The notes under the pieces are model-generated. The model was not told the DNA's origin, searched no databases, and worked only from the letters and a program-made list of their open reading frames with translations. The position numbers and the translations under genes are program-made. 43,140 nt of DNA from contig NZ_JABVXF010000036.1 of assembly GCF_013349995.1 (NCBI RefSeq), positions 1 to 43,140 of the forward strand. The letters are read 5' to 3'. The DNA is from Pseudoalteromonas sp. 0303 (GTDB lineage Bacteria; Pseudomonadota; Gammaproteobacteria; Enterobacterales; Alteromonadaceae). Shown piece by piece: positions 35,979-43,095 of the stretch. The stretch's first letter is position 1. Each line of letters opens with the position of its first letter.

Positions 35979-36305
35979 ATGGAATATATCTTCGGATTTA
36001 TTATCCAAATCGCAGGCATTATGTTGCTTGCAAAACTGAGCTGGTCGCTTTTGCGATTGGTTGCTCGTCAAAGCGTGCGCCCGTTTCGATTTGTCCTTAC
36101 TCAAATCAAGCGTTTGCTCACACCAACACCAAAACGTCGTCCAATGGCAGTGCCTAAAGCTCCTGGTATGCCCCGTTTGACATCTGCGTTTTACAAAGAG
36201 CCACATCAGTACGATATGGCTTTACTCGAAATACCAACCTATCTGCGCCGTCAGCCTTCTTTGCCCAGCCGGGCAGAAACGACTGTGTGCACAGAGTTCA
36301 ACTAA
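35979..36305 (+). CDS. Small membrane-anchored protein before ssb
   Basis: A 108-aa protein with one N-terminal hydrophobic segment (FGFIIQIAGIMLLAKLSWSLL), then a basic region (KRLLTPTPKRRP). I do not recognise a family. Its start lies within a two-part hairpin leader, and ssb follows after 15 bp, so the two are probably co-transcribed. Confidence 0.6.
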   Translation: MEYIFGFIIQIAGIMLLAKLSWSLLRLVARQSVRPFRFVLTQIKRLLTPTPKRRPMAVPKAPGMPRLTSAFYKEPHQYDMALLEIPTYLRRQPSLPSRAETTVCTEFN

Positions 36306-36320
36306 GACGAGGAGAACATC

Positions 36321-36740
36321 ATGAAAAACCAAGTAACACTCATAGGCTACGTTGGCTCTGAGCCAGAGACGCGAGCCTATCCATCAGGTGATTTAGTGAC
36401 CAGCATTTCGCTGGCCACTTCTGAGAAATGGCGCGACCGTCAATCCAATGAGCTCAAAGAGCATACGGAATGGCATCGGGTCGTTTTTCGAGATCGTGGT
36501 GGATTTAAGTTAGGGCTAAGAGCAAAAGATTTAATCCAAAAAGGAGCGAAGCTTTTTGTTCAAGGGCCTCAGCGCACGCGCTCATGGGAGAAAGATGGCA
36601 TTAAGCATCGATTGACCGAAGTGGACGCGGACGAGTTTCTGCTTCTTGATAGTGTGAACAAAGCATCTGAGCCATCACCGGCGGATGATGCGGGCTCCCA
36701 AGCTAATTGGGCACAAACTTATCCTGAACCAGATTTTTAA
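36321..36740 (+). CDS. ssb: Single-stranded DNA-binding protein
   Basis: A 139-aa SSB with an N-terminal OB fold (MKNQVTLIGYVGSEPETR, TSEKWRD, EWHRVVF) and a short acidic tail ending EPDF, a variant of the usual DDDIPF tip that binds partner proteins. It should coat ssDNA entering the recipient and support Bet/Exo recombination. No two-part leader precedes it; it has GAGGAG nine bases before the ATG. Confidence 0.93.
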   Translation: MKNQVTLIGYVGSEPETRAYPSGDLVTSISLATSEKWRDRQSNELKEHTEWHRVVFRDRGGFKLGLRAKDLIQKGAKLFVQGPQRTRSWEKDGIKHRLTEVDADEFLLLDSVNKASEPSPADDAGSQANWAQTYPEPDF

Positions 36741-36759
36741 CCGAGCGAAAACGCTTTAA

Positions 36760-36814
36760 CCCAGCCGGGAGTACTTTCCCGTCGGGGCAGACTCCCACTT
36801 TGATTGTCGGAGTC
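36760..36814 (+). promoter_or_regulatory. Two-part hairpin leader, copy 2 (before bet)
   Basis: Stem 1: CCC, G and CGGGA (36760-36770) pair with TCCCG, C and GGG (36777-36787), with two mismatches. Stem 2: GACTCC (36790-36795) pairs with GGAGTC (36809-36814), which contains the SD GGAG; the bet ATG is at 36819. Confidence 0.7.
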
Positions 36815-36818
36815 CACA

Positions 36819-37637
36819 ATGGAAAAACCAAAGCTAATCCAACGCTTTGCTGAGCGCTTTAGTGTCGATCCAAACAAACTGTTCGATACCCTAAAAGCAA
36901 CAGCATTCAAGCAACGTGACGGTAGTGCACCGACCAATGAGCAGATGATGGCGCTCTTGGTAGTTGCAGATCAGTACGGCTTGAACCCTTTCACCAAAGA
37001 GATTTTTGCGTTCCCTGATAAACAAGCTGGGATTATTCCAGTGGTAGGTGTCGATGGATGGTCTCGCATCATCAATCAACACGACCAGTTTGATGGCATG
37101 GAGTTTAAGACTTCAGAAAACAAAGTCTCACTGGATGGCGCGAAAGAATGCCCGGAATGGATGGAATGCATCATCTACCGGCGCGACCGTTCGCACCCAG
37201 TCAAAATCACTGAATACCTGGATGAAGTCTATCGACCGCCTTTTGAAGGTAACGGCAAAAATGGCCCTTACCGTGTAGATGGTCCATGGCAGACGCACAC
37301 TAAGCGAATGCTAAGACATAAATCCATGATCCAGTGTTCCCGCATTGCGTTTGGCTTTGTGGGAATTTTCGATCAAGACGAAGCGGAGCGAATTATCGAA
37401 GGCCAAGCAACACATGTTGTTGAGCCATCTGTGATTCCACCCGAGCAAGTTGATGATCGAACCCGAGGGCTTGTTTACAAGCTTATCGAGCGGGCGGAAG
37501 CTTCAAATGCTTGGAATAGTGCATTGGAATATGCCAATGAACATTTTCAAGGTGTTGAACTGACGTTTGCGAAACAAGAAATATTTAATGCACAGCAACA
37601 AGCAGCCAAAGCGCTCACACAGCCTTTAGCTTCTTAG
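36819..37637 (+). CDS. bet: Bet, RecT/Red-beta family ssDNA-annealing protein
   Basis: A 272-aa Bet-family protein (ADQYGLNPFTKEIFAFPDK, VVGVDGWSRIIN, then TKRMLRHKSMIQCSRIAFGF). It anneals complementary strands and, with Exo, forms the SXT-Red system known to drive hybrid ICE formation. I chose ATG 36819 with GGAG seven bases upstream. TTG 36804 is less likely since it lies inside the leader stem loop. Confidence 0.93.
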   Translation: MEKPKLIQRFAERFSVDPNKLFDTLKATAFKQRDGSAPTNEQMMALLVVADQYGLNPFTKEIFAFPDKQAGIIPVVGVDGWSRIINQHDQFDGMEFKTSENKVSLDGAKECPEWMECIIYRRDRSHPVKITEYLDEVYRPPFEGNGKNGPYRVDGPWQTHTKRMLRHKSMIQCSRIAFGFVGIFDQDEAERIIEGQATHVVEPSVIPPEQVDDRTRGLVYKLIERAEASNAWNSALEYANEHFQGVELTFAKQEIFNAQQQAAKALTQPLAS

Positions 37638-37659
37638 CGCCACGCATTCATTCTACTAA

Positions 37660-37718
37660 CCCTGTCGGGATTATTCTCCCGTCAGGGGGAAGGTCTCGTC
37701 TTTTTTTGGAGATCTTCC
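37660..37718 (+). promoter_or_regulatory. Two-part hairpin leader, copy 3 (before the 47-aa ORF)
   Basis: Stem 1: CCCTG, T, CGGGA (37660-37670) pairs with TCCCG, T, CAGGG (37677-37687). Stem 2: GGAAGGTCTC (37688-37697) pairs with GAGATCTTCC (37709-37718) with one G-T. Stem 2 abuts the ATG at 37719, with the SD GGAG at the loop edge. Confidence 0.78.
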
Positions 37719-37862
37719 ATGACTAAATCAGCCTCACTTTTTCGCTTGGTATTGGTTGTTGCCCTTGTCGTAGGTTCGATTCAAGCCGGTAAATCGGCAA
37801 TTGATTCGGTTCAAGCAAGTGTTGTTCAGCACCAAACAGCGATAGCACAAGCTGCAAAGTAA
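37719..37862 (+). CDS. 47-aa single-pass membrane peptide between bet and exo
   Basis: MTKSASLFRLVLVVALVVGS begins a peptide with one hydrophobic helix and an alanine/glutamine-rich tail ending AIAQAAK. It has its own full two-part leader and an SD (GGAG), which argues that it is translated. I know no function. A membrane or signal peptide role is possible. Confidence 0.6.
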   Translation: MTKSASLFRLVLVVALVVGSIQAGKSAIDSVQASVVQHQTAIAQAAK

Positions 37863-37870
37863 CCACTTAA

Positions 37871-37919
37871 CCCTGAAGGGGAGTTCTCTCCTTCGGGGGA
37901 GTCTCCCCTCAAAGGAGGC
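37871..37919 (+). promoter_or_regulatory. Two-part hairpin leader, copy 4 (before exo)
   Basis: Stem 1: 12 bp, CCCTGAAGGGGA (37871-37882) with TCTCCTTCGGGG (37887-37898), two wobbles. Stem 2: GTCTCC (37901-37906) with GGAGGC (37914-37919), one wobble, which hides the SD GGAGG; the ATG is at 37923. Confidence 0.7.
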
Positions 37920-37922
37920 AAT

Positions 37923-38939
37923 ATGAAGGTTATCGACCTATCACAACGTACTCCTGCATGGCACCAGTGGCGCATTGCAGGGGTTACGGCATCTGAAGCC
38001 CCAATTATTATGGGGCGTTCACCCTACAAAACACCTTGGCGATTGTGGGCAGAAAAAACCGGATTCGTATTACCGGAAGACCTGTCGAATAATCCTAATG
38101 TGCTTCGCGGTATTCGGTTGGAGCCTCAAGCAAGGCGAGCATTTGAGAATGCGCACAATGACTTTCTTCTGCCGTTATGTGCAGAAGCCGATCATAACGC
38201 AATCTTTCGGGCCAGCTTTGATGGCATCAACGATGCGGGTGAACCCGTTGAATTGAAATGTCCTTGCCAGTCAGTTTTTGAGGATGTGCAAGCTCACAGA
38301 GAACAAAGTGAGGCGTACCAGTTGTATTGGGTGCAAGTTCAGCATCAAATACTGGTCGCCAATAGCACTCGTGGTTGGTTGGTATTCTATTTTGACGCTC
38401 AACTGATTGAGTTTGAAATACAACGAGACGCCGCGTTCTTAACTGAGTTGCAAGAAACAGCGCTTCAGTTTTGGGAGTTAGTACAGACCAAAAAAGAACC
38501 GTCAAAATGCCCTGAGCAAGATTGTTTTGTTCCCAAGGGTGAAGCCCAATACCGCTGGACATCGTTGTCTCGCCAGTATTGCTCAGCACATGCCGAAGTG
38601 GTTCGACTGGAAAATCACATTAAATCTTTGAAAGAGGAAATGCGAGACGCTCAGTCAAAATTGGTCGCTATGATGGGTAACTACGCTCATGCGGATTATG
38701 CTGGGGTCAAACTCAGTCGCTACATGATGGCGGGCACGGTGGACTATAAGCAATTGGCCACCGATAAGTTAGGCGATCTGGATGAACAGGTTTTAGCCGC
38801 TTACCGAAAAGCGCCACAAGAGCGGTTGCGCATCAGCACCAATAAGCCAGAGCAGCTCGTTGAAACACCAATCAAAATCAGTCTTGAGCAAGAAAACTTG
38901 GTTCTGCCAGGTGACTCGCCGAGCTCATTTTATTTTTAA
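37923..38939 (+). CDS. exo: Exo, YqaJ/lambda-type recombination exonuclease
   Basis: A 338-aa member of the YqaJ/lambda exonuclease family. The N-terminus WHQWRIAGVTASEAPIIMG is a clear family signature. Catalytic residues are likely within ASFDGI (about residues 98-103) and the nearby PVELKCP (E..K, about 108-114). It resects dsDNA 5' to 3' so that Bet can anneal the exposed strand. It ends with SSFYF, a tail shared with two later proteins of the block. Together with bet it makes the SXT-Red pair. Confidence 0.9.
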   Translation: MKVIDLSQRTPAWHQWRIAGVTASEAPIIMGRSPYKTPWRLWAEKTGFVLPEDLSNNPNVLRGIRLEPQARRAFENAHNDFLLPLCAEADHNAIFRASFDGINDAGEPVELKCPCQSVFEDVQAHREQSEAYQLYWVQVQHQILVANSTRGWLVFYFDAQLIEFEIQRDAAFLTELQETALQFWELVQTKKEPSKCPEQDCFVPKGEAQYRWTSLSRQYCSAHAEVVRLENHIKSLKEEMRDAQSKLVAMMGNYAHADYAGVKLSRYMMAGTVDYKQLATDKLGDLDEQVLAAYRKAPQERLRISTNKPEQLVETPIKISLEQENLVLPGDSPSSFYF

Positions 38940-38948
38940 CGTTCACTT

Positions 38949-38966
38949 GGAGCCGATGTCGGCTCC
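38949..38966 (+). terminator. Hairpin after exo
   Basis: GGAGCCGA pairs with TCGGCTCC around two bases, followed by TTTCTC. The T-run is weak, so it may only attenuate transcription into cobS. Confidence 0.5.
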
Positions 38967-39086
38967 TTTCTCATGCGCTTACATCGAGTGCATCAGAAAG
39001 CAGTTTCACTCGTAGCCAATGCTGGGTACGAATGATAGAGCGAGCTGAACTCTTACATACACAGCCATACCACAATCAACACACCA

Positions 39087-39142
39087 CCCGACGGGGACTT
39101 CATTCCCTGTTGGGGCATGGGGCCTCGTCAAAACTGATGAGG
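39087..39142 (+). promoter_or_regulatory. Two-part hairpin leader, copy 5 (before cobS)
   Basis: Stem 1: CCCGACGGGGA (39087-39097) pairs along all 11 positions with TCCCTGTTGGG (39104-39114), using G-T wobbles. Stem 2: CCTCGTC (39123-39129) pairs with GATGAGG (39136-39142), which contains the SD GAGG; the ATG is at 39149. Confidence 0.78.
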
Positions 39143-39148
39143 TTTACC

Positions 39149-40108
39149 ATGACTGAACAATCCCCATTTTTGGTTCAAGTGAATCAAGCGTTTAATGTCC
39201 CGGCTCCTGATGCTTTCGTTCTGGAAGGATTTAGTGCCGACACTACCCATCCAAACATTCCCGTTCGCAAGGACGAGTATGTTTTTAGAAAAGAAGACTT
39301 ACGTGACGTATTGGCGTTTTTGTCTCACCCAGACGGTGACGGTTTGTATATTACAGGCCCCACTGGATGCGGTAAGACCTCGCTAATTTGCCAAGTTGCT
39401 TCTCGATTGAATTGGCCTGTTCAGCAAATTACTGCGCACGGTCGATTGGAGTTGTCCGATCTTATCGGTCACCACACGCTGGTTAATGGCAACATGACCT
39501 TTGTGTATGGACCGCTGGCACTGGCTGTCAAGCATGGCCATTTGCTGATCATTAATGAAATGGATCTTGCTGAGCCTGCTGAATTGGCTGGGCTCAATGA
39601 CATTTTGGAAGGTGCCCCGTTGGTCATCGCACAAAATGGCGGTGAGATCATCATGCCACATGCCAAGTTTCGTTTTATCGCTACCGGCAACAGTGCGGGC
39701 AGCGGTGACCAAACGGGCTTGTATCAAGGTGTGCTCCAACAGAATTTGGCTTTTCTTGATCGCTTTAGAATCATCGAAGCGACCTATGCAGAGCCTTCTG
39801 TAGAGGAAGCCATTCTGGAGAACGTTGCGCCGGGCTTGCCAGAAGTCTTTCGCCAAAAAATGGTGAAAGTGGCTGGTGACATTCGTCGTCTCTTTATTGG
39901 GGGCGCGGATGGCGGTGCTGAGCTTAGTATCACCATGTCCACTCGGACCTTGGTGCGCTGGGCAAAGTTAACACTTGCTTTTAAAGGCGCTCCTAACGCA
40001 GTGGAATATGCACTGGTTCGGTCTTTGACGGCTCGTGCTGAGTTGGAGCAACGAGAAGCCATTCACCGTATTGCCGCTGATGTCTTCGGTGACCATTGGG
40101 AGGATTGA
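39149..40108 (+). CDS. cobS: CobS/MoxR-type AAA+ ATPase
   Basis: A 319-aa AAA+ protein. Walker A GPTGCGKT is at about residues 70-77 and Walker B LLIINEMD at about 132-139, followed by sensor FIATGNSAG. It resembles the CobS subunit of cobalt chelatase and MoxR chaperones, which act with VWA partners such as the CobT-like protein downstream. Cobalamin synthesis is not expected here; the module's role in the ICE is unknown. ATG 39149 is in the leader context. The stop overlaps the next start (TGATG). Confidence 0.85.
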   Translation: MTEQSPFLVQVNQAFNVPAPDAFVLEGFSADTTHPNIPVRKDEYVFRKEDLRDVLAFLSHPDGDGLYITGPTGCGKTSLICQVASRLNWPVQQITAHGRLELSDLIGHHTLVNGNMTFVYGPLALAVKHGHLLIINEMDLAEPAELAGLNDILEGAPLVIAQNGGEIIMPHAKFRFIATGNSAGSGDQTGLYQGVLQQNLAFLDRFRIIEATYAEPSVEEAILENVAPGLPEVFRQKMVKVAGDIRRLFIGGADGGAELSITMSTRTLVRWAKLTLAFKGAPNAVEYALVRSLTARAELEQREAIHRIAADVFGDHWED

Positions 40109-40875
40109 TGATGGATAAGTGCTTTGCTCTTTACCGTTACAGTCATTCTGATGGGACAGCCAAAGAATGGGCCATTTACGTTGGATCAGATACCCAGGAG
40201 ATTGAAGTTCGGTTTGGAAAAGCCGGTCAATTGTCGCAGCAGCGATTGATTGACTCGACTGATCCTAAGGCTGAAGCAGACCGAAGAATCAATGAGAAAA
40301 TCAACAAGGGTTATCGATTTGTTGGACACGTCGGCATTGATCATCAAGGGCGGCCATTTGAACTCTCAAATGCGCTTGATAGCGTCGCGTGCGCCAATAA
40401 CGTCAGTTGGGAGTTTCGTACTCGCAAGGACGTCAATGGCCAAATCTCGCTGGCGCAAAAAGCGTTGTTCGATATGGCAAAGCTGCTTGAAGCCTATGGC
40501 TTGGCTGTTATTGATGATAACCAGGTCAGGATTGGAGAATGGTCATTAGGGTTTTGCAAAAGCGGATTACCTAGTACCAATCAAATCAGCATGGTGTCAG
40601 GTGAAGGCGCTGGCATTGTTAACACTGATGATGGCCCGTGGCCATTGTTGCTGTTACTGGCCTTTAAGCGTCAATTACCACCATTGTGTTCGCTCACAGT
40701 AGCGAGTCCTGAAGGGATAGAAGTATCCGACCAACTGAAGTTGGAAAAAGATGTATTGCGGTTACTAGGCAGTGATTTAGAGCGGGTTCGCCCGATTGCT
40801 GAAGCACTGGACTTAATGCCTGCGAAAATCGATCTCAACCAATCGTCGCCTGATTCGCAAAATTACTATTTCTGA
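40108..40875 (+). CDS. WGR-domain protein
   Basis: About 255 aa. The N-terminal 75 residues (FALYRYSHSD, WAIYVGSD, VRFGKAGQLSQ, then ADRRINEKINKGYRFVG) match the WGR fold, a small nucleic-acid-binding domain. The C-terminal part is unassigned. It has no hairpin leader and is coupled to cobS by TGATG; ATG 40108 or 40111 may start it. It ends QNYYF, like Exo and the DUF3150 protein. Confidence 0.7.
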   Translation: MMDKCFALYRYSHSDGTAKEWAIYVGSDTQEIEVRFGKAGQLSQQRLIDSTDPKAEADRRINEKINKGYRFVGHVGIDHQGRPFELSNALDSVACANNVSWEFRTRKDVNGQISLAQKALFDMAKLLEAYGLAVIDDNQVRIGEWSLGFCKSGLPSTNQISMVSGEGAGIVNTDDGPWPLLLLLAFKRQLPPLCSLTVASPEGIEVSDQLKLEKDVLRLLGSDLERVRPIAEALDLMPAKIDLNQSSPDSQNYYF

Positions 40876-40910
40876 TAGTGATGTTGCCATTAGCGCGTCA
40901 ACGACTACCA

Positions 40911-40967
40911 CCCAAATGGGGGCCATTGCTCCTGTTGGGAGTGGTGCGTCCCCATCTCGCATGAGGA
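40911..40967 (+). promoter_or_regulatory. Two-part hairpin leader, copy 6 (before the DUF3150 gene)
   Basis: Stem 1: CCCAA and GGGG (40911-40921) pair with CTCC and TTGGG (40929-40939) with two central mismatches, extended by ACCA/TGGT. Stem 2: ATC-TC pairs with GA-GAT around GCAT with one bulge and covers the SD GAGGA; the ATG is at 40974. This is the most degenerate copy. Confidence 0.55.
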
Positions 40968-40973
40968 TGTACT

Positions 40974-41927
40974 ATGAGTATTCAAACCCTCGACAAACTT
41001 TTGATTTGTCACATCGACTGTTCCATCTGGAGCGGTAGAAAAAAACTAAGGCCTGAAGATTTCAGACTAGCCAATGGCAGCCAACTTCCACCGAAGGATG
41101 TTGCCAGCTTAGGGAGTAAAAAAATTTGCGACCCTGAGGCATTGGCGAACTTTGAAAGGCTTAAGAAAGAAGCGCAGCGCTTGTGTGAGCAAGTCGGTGT
41201 GCGGTTCTTAGGTGGCTATGCCGTCCCTGAAGACCGAATTGATCAAATTGTTCCAGAACTTGACCGGATCGGTCAGGAGTTTGCGCAGTGCAAGCAGTTG
41301 TTCTTGGACAACTATGATCAGGTGACGTTTGACTGGGTTGCAAAACACCCGGAATTTGCAGATGCAATCCGGCGTGCGCTGTCACCCATCGAAGACGTGG
41401 AACAACGGCTTCAGTTCGATTATGCCATCTATCGAATGCAACCGGCTGACCAAGCTGGTGGCTTAGATGACAAGGTCAATGGTATGGGACACACCCTCTT
41501 TAGGGAGGTGGCTCGTGATGCCAATGATCTCTTTGAGCGTTCCGTTGCAGGTAAGAATCAAATCAGTCAGCGAGCCCTTAACCCTCTCAAACGGTTAAGA
41601 GACAAGTTGGATGGTTTGTCATTCCTGGATCATCGAGTTCAGCCGATGGTCGAAGCGATGGACAATTTATTTGTTCGTCTGCCGAAGACCGGCCCTGTGA
41701 CAGACAATCTCTATCACGAACTGATGGCGACCATTTTAATTTTGTCTGATCCAGACAAGATGAGAATGCACGGTGAAGGACAATTGGATATCAGACAACT
41801 GATGCCCAAACCTGAACCTAAACCCGCACAGCCAGTATCTGCTCAGGCAGATAACTTGTGTGCAATACCACAACCAACCGTCAGACCAAACCTTGGTTCG
41901 ACTGTACCAAACTCATTTTATTTCTAA
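40974..41927 (+). CDS. DUF3150-like conserved ICE protein
   Basis: A 317-aa, mostly helical protein. It begins LLICHIDCSIWSGRKKLRPED and contains the LGGYAVPED segment I associate with DUF3150 proteins in CobS-linked operons. It may bridge the AAA+ protein and its VWA partner, by neighbourhood only. It ends PNSFYF. Confidence 0.65.
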   Translation: MSIQTLDKLLICHIDCSIWSGRKKLRPEDFRLANGSQLPPKDVASLGSKKICDPEALANFERLKKEAQRLCEQVGVRFLGGYAVPEDRIDQIVPELDRIGQEFAQCKQLFLDNYDQVTFDWVAKHPEFADAIRRALSPIEDVEQRLQFDYAIYRMQPADQAGGLDDKVNGMGHTLFREVARDANDLFERSVAGKNQISQRALNPLKRLRDKLDGLSFLDHRVQPMVEAMDNLFVRLPKTGPVTDNLYHELMATILILSDPDKMRMHGEGQLDIRQLMPKPEPKPAQPVSAQADNLCAIPQPTVRPNLGSTVPNSFYF

Positions 41928-41930
41928 CGT

Positions 41931-41984
41931 CCTTGAGGGCATGTTGCCCTGAAGGGCGCATGTCCTCTGAACTATGTAAGAGGA
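41931..41984 (+). promoter_or_regulatory. Two-part hairpin leader, copy 7
   Basis: Stem 1: CCTTGAGGGC (41931-41940) pairs with GCCCTGAAGG (41946-41955) with one mismatch. Stem 2: TCCTCT (41963-41968) pairs with AGAGGA (41979-41984), the SD itself; the ATG is at 41989. Confidence 0.72.
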
Positions 41985-41988
41985 AATT

Positions 41989-42429
41989 ATGCAATCAACC
42001 ATCCATAACCCCAGCCAACTGAACCAGTTTGAAGCACATTTTCGTGGTGTGACTGATGCGGTTGAAAGTGAATCGATACCAGAAGTGGCGTGTTGTCGAA
42101 CGTTAGTACAACGGTCGTACTCAACACATAGTGTCGTGATCCCCAAGAACCCTGTTTTGATCGCAGATGCGGACGCACAAGGAGTTTGGGTAACGGCCAT
42201 GGTATTTGTTCCAAACATGGCATTGCAGCAAACCGCTTATGAGCGGGCCTGGCTGCAATATCAACACGAGGTGTCTACTCAGTTACAAGACCAGTACGGT
42301 CTGACATTGGATGACATCCTGAGTTTAGACCAGCTTAAAACGTCATTTGAGCAGCACGAGAGTCCAGCTCAATTGGTGGCTTGGTTAGGTCAAAAATACG
42401 ACCTGGATAAGCTAAAAGCACAGGTTTAA
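41989..42429 (+). CDS. Conserved hypothetical ICE protein (146 aa)
   Basis: No domain recognised. The middle contains VVIPKNPVLIADADAQGVWV, and the C-terminal half is helical (LDDILSLDQLKTSFEQH). It lies between the DUF3150 and CobT-like genes with its own two-part leader, so it belongs to the same module. Confidence 0.6.
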   Translation: MQSTIHNPSQLNQFEAHFRGVTDAVESESIPEVACCRTLVQRSYSTHSVVIPKNPVLIADADAQGVWVTAMVFVPNMALQQTAYERAWLQYQHEVSTQLQDQYGLTLDDILSLDQLKTSFEQHESPAQLVAWLGQKYDLDKLKAQV

Positions 42430-42440
42430 ACACTTACATT

Positions 42441-42498
42441 CCCAGCGGGGAAACGCTCCCGCTGAGGGAGTATTCCCCCTAATAATTAGGAGACTCCC
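42441..42498 (+). promoter_or_regulatory. Two-part hairpin leader, copy 8 (before the CobT-like gene)
   Basis: Stem 1: CCCAGCGGG (42441-42449) pairs with CCCGCT and GGG (42458-42468) with two bulged bases. Stem 2: GGGAGT (42466-42471) pairs with ACTCCC (42493-42498), ending at the ATG 42499 and enclosing the SD GGAG. The GGG at 42466-42468 can join either stem, so the two could compete. Confidence 0.68.
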
Positions 42499-43095
42499 AT
42501 GAATCATCCATTAAAAAACGCACTGCCAATCGTTGCCGCCGCTTATGGCGAAAAGTTTGGTGTGAAGGTGCTTATTCAAGGACAAGATGCGTTTACCGAT
42601 GGTGAGCGGATTGTGATCCCAACAGCAAACCCAGACGACCCACACTATCAACAGATAGCTTGGGGTTATCTGGCTCATGAAGCGGCGCATATTCGGCATA
42701 CCAATTTTGACATGGTGCAGAAGGCGTCGTCTAAACCGATCCGTAAGGCACTTCTCAATATCATTGAGGACGTTCGCATTGAAAACGAATTGGCAAAGGA
42801 TTACCCCGGAACCCGGCGCAGTATTTCGCAAGTGATTGAGTACATGGTAGACACTCAGCAAATGTGTGTACCTGAACAGCTTGAGCCTGCATCTAACTTG
42901 CAAGCCTGGTTGTTGTGCCGCTTGAGATGCCATTTTCTGGGCCAGAAAGCGCTGACGCCTTTGTATCAAGCAGTTGATGAAAGAGTGAGACAACTCTTTC
43001 CTGCCGCAGCGATGAGCCGGTTAAGCGCCATGCTGACAGCAGTGCCTAGCTTAGGGTCTACAGCACGGCAAGATCATTATAAATTGAACTTATAG
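42499..43095 (+). CDS. CobT-like VWA/metallopeptidase-type protein, apparently truncated
   Basis: 198 aa in this window. It contains LAHEAAHIRHTNFD (HExxH, about residues 56-69) and NIIEDVRIENEL, the hallmarks of CobT-like N-terminal domains. Such proteins usually run past 500 aa with a C-terminal VWA/MIDAS domain. Here the frame stops after an abrupt change at about 43063 (from PSLGSTA to RQDHYKLNL), and I see no continuation in the remaining 45 bases in any frame. A mobile element or recombination joint is likely. Its MIDAS domain, the expected CobS partner surface, is missing. Confidence 0.65.
   Translation: MNHPLKNALPIVAAAYGEKFGVKVLIQGQDAFTDGERIVIPTANPDDPHYQQIAWGYLAHEAAHIRHTNFDMVQKASSKPIRKALLNIIEDVRIENELAKDYPGTRRSISQVIEYMVDTQQMCVPEQLEPASNLQAWLLCRLRCHFLGQKALTPLYQAVDERVRQLFPAAAMSRLSAMLTAVPSLGSTARQDHYKLNL

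Noticed and set aside
39032..39148. N-terminal extension of CobS from an upstream start at 39032
   Set aside because: It would be translated through both leader stems, gives an unlikely sequence and has no RBS; ATG 39149 has GAGG at the right place.
36760..42498. Reading the repeated hairpins as intrinsic terminators or as a CRISPR/REP array
   Set aside because: No T-runs follow most stems, repeats are not identical and lack uniform spacers, and each sits just before a start codon with the SD in the second stem, so a leader role fits better.
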